From contig CP085831.1 in assembly GCA_020809705.1 (NCBI GenBank), positions 2,666,001 through 2,730,000 on the forward strand: a DNA stretch of 64,000 nt, in the 5' to 3' direction. Under the pieces are notes generated by a model. That model ran no database searches, had not been told where the DNA came from, and saw only the letters and a program-made list of their open reading frames with translations. Below are positions 43,334-54,700 of the stretch, piece after piece. The stretch's first letter is position 1. Each line of letters begins with the position of its first letter. Made by a program: the position numbers and the translations under genes. Origin of the DNA: Calonectria ilicicola (taxonomy: Eukaryota > Ascomycota > Sordariomycetes > Hypocreales > Nectriaceae).

Positions 43334-44361
43334 TCAAGCCTCCACCGATTTGAGAATCTTTGCCAAGTACTCTGTAGTGTCTGCTGGGTCATCATTGTTG
43401 ACTTGGCCCAGGCCAGACCCTGTCCTCTTATACCCAAGCAGGCTGAGCATCTTGGGGCTCATCTTAAGCACCTTACTGTGAGGGTATGTGAGGGCCGCGT
43501 TTTCCTCCTGGCGCAGACGGCCCTTGCAGAAGAAGAATAGATACACGTCTCGTGGGTCAGGCAGAATGTTAGCTCCACTAGCGTGGAACGCGGAAGCAAA
43601 GAAGAAAAGAGCAGATCCACGTTTCATCTCTGTGATAGTTGTATTAGCCTTGTTAAACCCTCGACTGTGCTTTTACATCCATATTAATATATGAAATCGA
43701 GTTTGAACTTACCTGCGAAAGTCACTTCATCAAGCTTGGGGGCCCGGCTATCTGGCCACTTGTGAGATCCAAGAACGACCAAAGTAGCGCCATTTTCGCG
43801 GACACAGTTAGATCCCGCAATAATAAGGCCAAACTGCGCTTCCTTGCGCAACTCCCAGTTATCAACGTAGTCGTGAACGGTTGCGTGACTTTGGTCATCT
43901 CTATGCAATGCTTGCCTGCTACCACCTGTCGTGACCTTGATTCTGAGTCCTGCACTCAACAGTGGGGGAATGACAACTTTGTGAAGCTGATCCTCCAGGT
44001 AAACTTCCCGTTCCTCGTGCAGGATAGAAGTCAGCATTTCATCCAATAAAGGATGAGTGTCGACAAGGTTAGCCAAAGTGTCTGACTTTGCAACAACACC
44101 GGTCAGTGTTTTGTTTTCTTTGGCAGAAAACTCCATTCCGTCATTGTACAAGTCATAGGTAGTAAGATCAGATTCCTTGTAGCCCTCAAGTTCATTTTGG
44201 ATGGTGTCCAATGTGTTTTCTGTGGTGAAATCGGACACGATAACACAGCCATCTCGCGCCATTATGGCGTGGATCTCAGCGATTGGCGACGATGCCGGAA
44301 TGGTGGTGACCTTTGTAGAGGGCACATAGGCAGGGTCAATTGGAACAGTCTTTGTGGACAT
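43334..44361 (-). CDS. PhyH-family Fe(II)/2-oxoglutarate dioxygenase, paralogue 1
   Basis: The two-exon model is complement(43334..43629, 43713..44361), giving 314 residues. The 83-nt intron has donor GTAAGT and acceptor ATCACAG, and the join restores DEVTFA-EMKRGSALFF. The iron-binding triad is visible: HRDD (H-x-D) near residue 173 and the distal histidine in SAFHASGAN, with R in CKGRLRQEEN for 2-oxoglutarate. The family includes fungal tailoring enzymes such as FtmOx1-like and meroterpenoid dioxygenases that hydroxylate, desaturate or form ring or peroxide bonds. The enzyme is soluble. It lies downstream of and on the same strand as the PKS-NRPS and is a paralogue of the gene at 61920, with an intron at the same place. 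Confidence 0.88.
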
Positions 44362-45758
44362 CTTGGAGAAGAAGGAGCAAAGAGCTCAAGTGTAAGGGAA
44401 TAGTTGAAAAGGTTGATGGTGAATTGGGATGAGTGAATGATGGGTTGGAATGAGATGGCGAGTGCGATTAATATATACACGATACTGTCCCCCCCACATT
44501 AACCCCCATGAATTAGTACACAGAAAATGACCAAGAGAATTTGATAGAAATGCGGTGAATTAGCGTGCGAGGCGCTTCGATTTGCTATGGTATGCATGAT
44601 ACGCAATGCTAGCTGTGATTATCTTCCTTGGTCCGGTGGTGTGCTGAAAAGTGGCCAACTGTGTGTGGCCTCTCATCCACATGGCCCTGGGCTAGCGTTG
44701 CTTATCCCGCACATCATTGCAAAGTGTCATCTTGGCGACCGAGGCATTTGTATCTCCTTACCTGTTACAGCATTGAAGCGGAGTCATGAGCAGGGGGTTA
44801 AACCAATTAATGAAAAGAAGATTGAATATACAGCCTTTCTCATATTTACCGTGATGGAAAAAGTTGGTCTGGCACTGACACATCCTGGAAAGCGATGTGA
44901 GCTAGAGTACGCATCTTTGACCTCAGAGTAGGGACCAAAAAATCAATGCCGCGTGGCAAGATCGTTACAACATGTACCGCTTTTGGGGCGTGTTCTTATG
45001 CGTGTCTAGTTGGATCGGAGCCGTCTCTCACTAAACGCGCCCAACTCCATTTGTATCGCATTAATGCCGTATCTAAGCAATCCTGCATATATGACGTGTC
45101 TAAACCATTTCTACGCTCAGCCGTGTCTCACTTAGCCCATCTAGACTCGACCGCGTTGCATTAATGCTGCATCTAGATCATCTTGCATCTGAGCTATGCC
45201 TCACTTAGTCCACCTGGACTTGAGCCGTGCCTCATCGATGCCGTATCCGAGCCGTGTTATGTCTCTGGAGTGTCTACTTCATGTTTTACTTTTGCTGCGT
45301 CTCAATATTCTACGTCAACATGATGGAGTGAATGAATCGTGTTGCATTAAGGCCATTTCATACAGTAGTGGCTACAAAATGGAGCGCGGTGATGCGGAAT
45401 AGTTCCCTCGTGAGCAATACCTTACGTGCCGGTATCTTGATTCCATGATGTTTTATTATGGTCTGTGTGTGAAGCCTTTCAGTCTAGCAACGGCGATAAT
45501 AGATGAATGAGGCAGAATTAATTCTAATGAGTACAAGAAATCCGATCTTGAGTACGGAGGAAATTTAATCTCATGAGTTCAAATTTGAAGTTTAGTATTA
45601 CCAATTTAACGCCTCCAACACCAAAGGAGGCAAGGTATATTGATCAAGATCAATATCGGAAAATCAATGAATAACGAAATCTCGTTCATACAATTATCTA
45701 TTTACAGTAGTTGGCAGGTTTTGAAAACCCTTACCATTCATACAATTTCGTAGCTATT
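44362..45758. other. Intergenic region with degenerate repeats
   Basis: No gene is supported; the plus-strand frames of 60-114 residues here lack domains. A degenerate tandem repeat occupies about 45020-45370 and is listed separately. The PKS-NRPS terminator should lie near 45700-45758. Confidence 0.45.
45020..45370. repeat. Degenerate tandem repeat, about 75-80 bp period
   Basis: Units share the string GAGCCGTGTCTCACTTAGTC, then CACCTGGACT, then GTTGCATTAATGC, then CGTATCTAGATCATC. At least three diverged units can be followed, with many changes. Pieces of the same string (GAGCCGTGTTG and ATGCATCTAGGTCCAC) recur near 56936 and 57103 on the other side of the PKS-NRPS. Confidence 0.5.
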
Positions 45759-48700
45759 CTAGTTTGAAGCAGTTAAAGACTGCTTGCTCAGCTCCTTTTC
45801 AATAACTGCTGCCATTGTTCGGATTGTTGACGCTTGGCGAAGTAATGAAAGGGGAACTCTGATACCGGCCTTGACCTTCACTGCATTCAGCAAGTGAACA
45901 AGTAGCAAGGAATTTCCTCCAACTGCAAAGAAGTCGGAGTCCAAGTCGATCTCCATTGTTTCTGCAACCTCTCCAATCACTTCAATCCACATCTTTCGCA
46001 GATTCTGCTCAGCTTCGCTCATTTTGTCAACGACGTCATTTTGCGTGGAGAGAACAGGAAGAGGCATGGCGTTCAATGCTCTGATGTCCAACTTTCCGTT
46101 GGCTGTAATTGGCAAACGTTCGATGGGTACCACCACAGATGGAATCATGTAACGCGGCAGTGGGAGTGTTTGAACAAGACTCATCAGCTGTGCTTGTTCC
46201 AGATGGCGCCCTGGCTTAAAGGAAACGTGGGATACAAGGAACTGCGGGTCACCACGAACAGTCACGGCCACGTCAGCCAGGTCATCTTCTGCTGCCTCCA
46301 GGATTGCGCCAGTAACCTCCTTAAGATCAATGCGAAGACCGCGAAGCTTGATGACATTGCTGTCTCCTTGAGCACGGCCCAAGTATCTGATAGATCCGTC
46401 GGGACGAAGAATGCCTCTATCTCCGGATTTATAGATGCCATTGTAACCCCTTTCAATGTAGCTGGGAGGTGCAAATTCGTCTTTGATGAACTTGCCAGTG
46501 TTGAGGGCGGGGTCAAAATAACCGTTTGCGACACCGTTACCAGAAATGGAAATCTCTCCCTCCATACCGGGGGGGAGGGGAGTGCCATCAGTCTCGTTTG
46601 TAACATACATGGACATGTTGGGAACAGCCTTGCCGATGGTGCCCATCAACTTCATGGCTGCATCATCAGTTGCACCAGAGTGCAATGGGAAATGGGCTGT
46701 GGTGACGATGTAAGCTTCAGCAGGACCATAGGCGTCAGTCAGGGTTAGGTTGGGAAGCGCCAAGTCCCTCAAGGCATCAACGAGGCGTTGTGGGAGTGCT
46801 TCACCGGCTGAGATGACGCTTCGCCATGACTTGCACTGTTCCAAAGTTGCCCGGCAATATGCAACAAGCAGGCTGTATTCGGATGGCGTGCCCATGGTTA
46901 GCTGAATCTCCTCGTCGTGCATAATCTTAGCAATTGTCTCTGGATCTCCTCGAGCTTCGACTTGGACAGCAAAAAGAGTGCCTCCGTTGGCAAAAGCGAG
47001 ATACATCTGACCAAGACCTAAGTCAAAGCCCATAGAGGTTTGCTGCAATACCTTGATTTGCTTGAATCCGAAGGTAGCATTCATGTAGGCAGCGTTGTTC
47101 ATATTGCCTCTTTCAGTGAGCATAATACCCTTGGGTGTTCCTGTGGAACCACTCGTGAACAGAATGTACTTGGTATCGCCAGACTTGGATTGGAATCTTT
47201 CAGGAGCAACGATGTCCTGAGCGCCGTTTGCGTCTTGCTCAGTGAGGTTAAGTGACGAGCAGCCGCAAACATCTGCATCTTCGATGGAATCCGAAGCGGT
47301 TGGCGCATGATAAATCAAGAGATGAGGTTTACAGACACCGAGGATCTCGCGACGGCGCGAAACTGGAGAGCTTGCATCTATTGGGATATAGACAGCACCA
47401 ATGTGCATGATGGCCAGGATCACGGTATAAAGGTCGATGCTTGGCTTGCAGTGGACTGCAATTAGAGATCCAGCTGTTGCCTCGGTATCCAAAAGGAAGC
47501 GAGCATAGCGACCAACTCTAGCTTGAAGTTCGCTATAGGTAATTGTCAGATCACCATCCTTGACTGCAACAGAGTCTGGGAACTTGGCGATAACTTCTTC
47601 CAGTCTTTCGGAAAGTGAGTCGGGCCAAGAATAGTTCACATCAGGACCGCGTCCAACAGTTGTTGCTTGTTGCAACTGCGAGTCGCTGAAGCACTTGTAG
47701 TCTTTGGCGGCAGCGGATGGATCGCCCATTGCAGACTCGAGCACACTGAGAAATGATTCCATCATGAGCTCAGTTGATTCCATTGGATAGTAATCGTCGG
47801 TCAACAGAATCTTGACCATGTGGCCACCTGTCTCAGTCTGATGGATATCAAGAGTCAAATCGTACAAGGTAGTGTATCTTGTACCATCCATTGTCATGGT
47901 GCAGTCGCCAAAACGGCTGTTCACGCTCTCGTGGACACGGTAGTCGAAAGCCACCTGGAAAAGAGGCATATTTCCGTGATGTTGCCCACTTCCAACCTTC
48001 TCTAGTAAGGCAGCAAAGGGAACCTGAGCGTTGTCGAGACCACTAAGAAGAAGTTGCATCGTGTTGGCCAATAGCTCAGGGAAAGACTTATCCAGGCATC
48101 CCCTAAAGTTAATAGGAAGGATGTTGGCCATGTGACCAAGGGTCTCCGCGTATTTGCTCATTGGATCACGACCGGTGTATGTGATACCGACACAAACGTC
48201 GTTGATCTTCAACACTTGACAAAGCATGATCTGCAGTGCGGACAGGTAAAATTGCATCTCAGTAACGTTGTGCGCTTGGCTGATTGCTGTCACACGCTGC
48301 GCAAATTCGCTGCTAAGTTCACGTTCAAGATAATGCCGGCCATACGTACGACGGCCCTGTCTGTTCTTGACCTTGGCAAGGGGCAACAAAGGAAGAACCT
48401 CCGGAAGAGGGTCAAGGTGACGCTTCCAGTAAGCGATGCTCTCGTCCATGCGTCCAGATTTGAAATCCTCGGCTTGCTGACGGGTGTAGTCAATGAAGGA
48501 GCCAGGATCGGGGGTCATGGGCAAAAACTGGTAAGCAAGACCAATATCGCGAAGGAAATAGATGATACTCATTGTATCAATGGCGATATTATGAAACGCG
48601 ATGACAAAGCTATGCAGATCTGGGGCGTGCTTGACTAGAATGGCTTGGAAGGTGTCTCCCTTATCAAGAGCGAACTCATGCTTCATCACTGTGTCCAAAG

Positions 48701-51700
48701 CGGCCTGTCCATCCTTTTCGGCAGCTTCTTTAGTCGAGTTCATGTGAGAGAGCCTAGTAACGTCGATTCTCTTTGCAACATGCTGTTTGATATTGGTGCT
48801 TCCTGACTCGGCAAAGAAACAGGTTCGCATAGACTCGTGGTGAAGAATGGCCTTATCAAAGGCTCTGCTAAACCTATTCACATTCAGGTCCCCTTCAATT
48901 CTGTACTTGAAAGCCAGGTTGAATGATTTCGGCTCATCGGAGAAGGTCTTCAGATAGAAGTAACCAGCTTGCTCAAATGACAATGCCTCTGATCGAAGCA
49001 ATTCCAGTCCATTTTCGGACCTTGGACTGTCAATTCGCGACTTGTTAGTTGACGATGTGCCGTTTGATGAAGCCGGCTTGACGTTGGATTGTTGTTCATT
49101 GGAAGTCTCTTTGGGCTTGCTTGGAGTTGTGCTACTTTGAATCGGTTTCTTGGTGGTGACCGATGCGCTGCTGGCCTTGGAGGCCGCGGCACCCTTTTTC
49201 GCTGCCTTGTTTTTCGCAGCTGTCTTCTTCCTGATGTACTGCTCGGCAACACTGCGAATAATTGAAGAGGAAGAGTCTCGTCCGAGAATCTTGAGCATGG
49301 AAACATCAGCTCTGACCTTCTCTCGAAGCCACCTTCGGATCTCGATCGCATTGATGGAGTCAATTCCCAAGTGTGAAATAGGTTCATCAGCATGAATAGA
49401 TTCCAGTGAAATATGAATCATAGACTCAATCTTTGCAGACAATAGAGCAGTGATCGCAGGGATTGCCTCGGTAACAGTGGTGGCTTCCTCGAGAAGAACA
49501 CCCCACTGCTGAGCTGACGAAGGCGCATCTGTTTGCTCCTCGTTGGATGCTTTGGAAACGCGGACCATATGGGAGAGGAAGGCCTTATCGGCCCATGGGG
49601 GTCGGGAATCCTCCCCTTGGTCTAGGTGAATCTCAATTCCCATGATAACCTCGCCGGTCGGGGAACCAGGATGTCCTGCCGCTATTCCCTGAAGGATGAG
49701 GTGATGGAAGTCTGCCTCAGACAACGGCGCTGACAACTCTGTGCGAAGCTGTCCCTCGATATTGGTACCATTATCACGATCTGATCTGGCGACGAAACCC
49801 ACATCTGTCAGCATGCCAAAGTTGAGCACGGAAGCGGCTTGACCACGACTCCTGCGCCTTGCGACCAAGCCCAGCATAAACATGTTACCAGCGTGGTACA
49901 TAGCTTGACCTGCATTACCAATGACAGTTGCTAGCGAACCAAAGGTCAAGAAGAAGTCCAAGTTGTCCTTCTTGAACTCTTCGTCAAGGTTCAATGTGCC
50001 GTAGACCTTTGGCTTTAGCTGTCTTGCAAGGCTTTCGGCTGAGAGGTTGGCAAAGATGCCAGCTTCCATCACTAGTGCTGCATTGGCTACTCCGCCAATC
50101 TCAGGCATTGTACGACGGAGTAGAGAGACAGCTTCTCGGACTTGAGTACGGTCGGTCACATCCATCTTTTGCAGGCGAATGTCAACGCCAGTCGCACGGA
50201 GGTCGTCAATCCAGTGCTGCCCCTCTTTGGGATTTCGGCTAGCTAAGACAATGTAGCGGGCTCCTCCACGAACCATGAAATATGTAAGTGACTGACCAAG
50301 TTCGCTAGCCATACCAACGAGAAGATATGTCTTATTCGAGGAAAGAAGTTTATGAGGTTCGAGGCCACGGACGACTGCACTGACAAGCTCATCTCGATCC
50401 CAATTTGTCACAGTGGAGAGAATGCCTGGGCTGCGTTGGTTCTGAGATACATCCTTGAGGTTGACAACCCTTGGAGGAGATAGCGAGGCAAACTCCTTGC
50501 GGTACTTTTGATAGGTCGTAACGGCCTCTTGAACCAATCTTTCAGACAAATCGTGGGAGCTGAATATCTGTGGCGTGCAGCTTGCTGGCAGGCACGGCAG
50601 CAGTATCTCGTAATCGCTCTTTGTGAGACACACAAAGGTGGTTGGACCTTGCGGCATCATCTTCTGGACCAGACGAGTAGCATTTTGAGGATGGATATAA
50701 ATCCACCCGGGACGTTCGGTCTTTGTCTCTTTGGTGATTTCGACAAACAACACGTTTTGTTGTGAACCCGTCGCCAAGCATGTGATTGCTTTGGCCAATC
50801 TGTCAGATGCACCGCAGACAATAGTCGACCCCTGGCCCGGCATGCCGGAAACAATGCGCAAAGCGATCAAGACACTGGCTAAATCTGCCAGCGACTTGGC
50901 GTCGCACTCTTGAAGAGCTGATGCCTCAACATAAGAGTCCTTCTCAACAGTAACAATGGAAGAGTCGATACCCGACAGAGCCAAGACAGCAGACTGCTCC
51001 TTATCTTTCAGATATCCGTAAGACAGGAAGCGAGACGACTCGTCACCTTCAGTCAATGCGACCGAGAGTTTGACTTGAACTGCCAGAAGAGCTTCTGAAA
51101 TGTCAACCGGGCCATTGTTGATCAAGGACTGTTTCGATGAACCAGCGTCCTTGGAAATCTCAATTGTTTCGGTAGGGCCAATGGGCTTTACAATACGGCG
51201 ACGCTTGGCATTGTAGATCTCGTTGGCTACGTGATCCGGCATAATTCGACCAACTGATAGCTGCCCATCCTTGACCACAGCTTCTGGCTCTTCCACCCAA
51301 AGCATTCCTTCAGTAAGGCTTGGGGATGAGGAAGAATACAGGAGACGAAGGAATTGGGCAATCAGAAGCTGGATATCCCAAGGCTCTTGTCCGTCAAAAT
51401 CGAGAAAATGGAGATTGACGTGAGAAAATTCGAGTCTCAGCGAACGTCCAATACCTACCATGATGTTCGCAAGCGGATTCTCCATCAAGCGTCCAGAAGT
51501 CACCCAAAGAATGTTTTTGGAAGTTCCCATGATTTCTTTGAGATTTTCCAGCTCATCAGGCATTGGAGGAGAAGAAAACAGAGGGCTGTCGAGGTCCTGG
51601 AGACAGATAACAGACGACCCAGAAGGGATTTTAGACGATTCAAGCAAATCAAAGCTGTCAAAAGCCTGGATATCAGTTGTCCAGCTGCTTAGTATTCTTT

Positions 51701-54700
51701 GCAATCGCTGAACAAGTTTCGAGACCCGATTCGTGTTGCCACCAATGACGACTATGGGAGTTGCAGGAATCAACTCGAGTGAGGTAAGTGGATCTCGCAG
51801 TACGTCCACCCGGTCATCAATGGCCTGAGTAGCAAAGACTGAGAATCCATGCGTCTTGACATCCTGCTGGTCATGGAAAACGCAATCAAGACCCGAGAAG
51901 CCGTTTTGCTGAAGCAATTTGTCCCATGCTCGAGTGGTAATGCCAGGGAGAGCTCCCATTGTGATAGTTGGTCGTAAGGAGGCTCCTGTGACTTCAAGCG
52001 CAATCAAGAAACCACCGGGACGAAGCAAGCCTCGTACATTTTGAACTGCCTCAGAGAGCTTTCGGCTAGTGTTAAAGACATTTGTCACGATGACAACATC
52101 GTATGATCCGGGAACCATTCCTTGCGAGTCGGCTTCGCTATCAATGTCAAACACCTTAAAGTTGAGTTTATTGGCATTGAACGATGTAAGATTCTCTTTT
52201 AGTCCATTTAGTAAGGCTTCCGAGCCAACAGCGCAAGTATAAGACTCATATGCATCACCAACAGCATTAAGAATGGTAGATGTCGTGTTGCTGTCAACAG
52301 TGCTAATATCGAGGACATTGACTCTAGGGTATTTGTGGCTTATTTGTTGCACAAGCTCAGCAATGTGAGCACTGCACCCAGAGAAGCTCCTGCTTTGGTG
52401 GATCGAACTCTTCAGGCCGTCATACACATCGTTTATGTCAGAGTTTTCTTGTAGAAACGAGATGCCCCTCTCCCCGCTCAATCTCAGGATTGTCATGTTT
52501 GCATCGTTGGGATCGCATTTGGTGAGATCATCGATTTCGGCAGAAGTATCATTTAACCACTCTTTTTGGAGGAAAGGGTGGCTACCTTCCTGTACCTTCG
52601 CTAGGGTCAAGTTGATCTGCTCAATCAATGCTTGGTGATGAGGCTTCAAATCAGCAATGTTTTTGTCCTCCACTGTGCGTCGCATGGATTGCATGTAAAA
52701 TAGAGCAACCCGCTCGTATTCCTCAGGCAAGTAGATGGACTCTTCTGCCTCGAGCTCGGCATTGGTTGGGTGAACTAGACCGTATGCGACGTCAACGCCC
52801 CAAACTGTCTTTGCCATAATATTTCGATCTTCCGAAGGCTGAGGCTCAGAGATGGCTTGGAAGGTGACCCCTTCAACTTGGATCTCGCATGTTTTATTGC
52901 GGTCACCCACTTGAGTGCAGATATTGATGTCAGTCTCCATCACCTTGCCCAGGCCGGGGCTGGTCATGTAAGCCTCAATTTCAACATCGACGGATTCGCC
53001 GGTACCCTGATAGTTCTCGTTGGGATCTATGATGAGTCTCTTAATCCCAACAGGTAGGTAGGAGCTAGGCATGGATCTCTCAGCCGTAGATACAAATGTT
53101 GAAAGACCTGCTTGGAGCGCAATATCCAGGACAGCAGGGTGCAAGGTGCAGCCCAGACGGAGGTCGTCCTTTGGCCATGAGGCAATTGCTTTAGCATGGC
53201 CCCAAGATTTGTTGAGCGATTTGATAGCGCGGAAGACTCCATCATATCCGAATCCAATATCTGACATTGACCGATAGAACCGGTCGGTGTTGAACCGAGC
53301 CAGCTCGATTTGAGAAATACTCGTGGGTGCCAGATCTCCGGGGACGGGATCGCCAAGATGAATGAGTAGCCGACCATGACATGTTTTATCGGCATTGCGT
53401 TGATCGGGATAACTGTAACACACAAACTCAGACTCCAAAGTGGAACCAGCTTGAACAGACTCGGGCAAAACAGTGCTGCGAATTGTGAAGAGAACTTCAA
53501 CCTCATCCCTTTCGCCAATGACCAAGGCTGTAGGAATACTCATGTCTCGCACCTCGATTGACTTGATAGGGCGATTTTTGACAAGGGCCTTTGCAGCATC
53601 TACAGCTAAGCTGATATAACCAGCAGCCGGAAACAGAACCTGCTCCTGGAAGACGTGCCCCTTGGCCCAAGGCATCTCGCTGAGGTGGAAGATGTTTCGC
53701 CATGTCTTCTCGTATCGGGAGTCATTCCAAGGACGGCCGAGGAGATCGTGGATAGGGTCTGTGCCAAGACGATAGTTCTGTCCCACACGAGATTCGCGCC
53801 AATGAAGTTGGTCGTGATCCCAGGCATACGGAGGCAAGTCCTTGATGAACTGGGGTTGTGTGGTGAGGCCAAAGGCCGCCCGCCACCCAGCGAAGTCAAT
53901 CGAGGATGGGGCAAGGTTCCAAATGGCAGCCAGCATTTCCAACATGGCCTCCACGGCGTCCTTTCCTCGGTTGAGGCAACCAGTGTACATAATAGAATAG
54001 TCAATGGCTTGCTTCAGCGTCTGGCTAGCCGGGCCTCTCAGTGCCGGATGGGGTCCAACCTCGATGGCCGCCGTGAACTTTTCCGTGCCGCCTTGTTGCA
54101 CAGCCATTTTCACGGCTTCAGTAAATAGGACTGGTCGCACCATGTTATCGAGCCAATATTGACCTTCAAGCCCAAACTCGGAGGGCTTAGTAAGGATATC
54201 ATTGTTGGCTTGAACACTGGAATACCAGTGGCATTCGTGGTCGCTTGGGGGTGTTTGAACCTGCACATCAAGCTGCTTGAGGTTTTCCAAGTACGCCTCG
54301 GCGCAGGCTAGCATGTGATGCGAGTGGTATGCTGTATCGACTTGAAGAAGACGAGCCTGAATGCCGCTGGTCTTCTCCAAATGATCCCTCAGCTCCATGA
54401 TCGCGTCGCTGTCGCCGGAAAGGGTGACACTAGCAGGGGAGTTACTAGCCGCCACACCCACTCGGCCCTTGAATTGTTCCTCGGAACACACGGCCTGAGC
54501 GCTCTCGAAAGACATGGCGGCAGCCATCATACTACCCGATTGACCAGTTAATCCTTGAGCAAGGTGGGCCACATGACCTCGATAATAAGCGATGCCCATT
54601 GCATCCCTGCGAGTCAAAAGCCCTGCCGCATATGCAGCGCCGATCTCGCCTGATGAGTGGCCAACCACAGCGGCGAATCGGATCCCAGCAGCCTTGAGGA

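Noticed and set aside
44587..45402. Several plus-strand frames of 68-114 residues in the cluster gap
   Set aside because: No domain and overlap with degenerate repeats; they look like chance frames.
46041..46748. 235-residue plus-strand frame inside the PKS-NRPS
   Set aside because: It is antisense to the conserved adenylation domain and has no recognisable motif.
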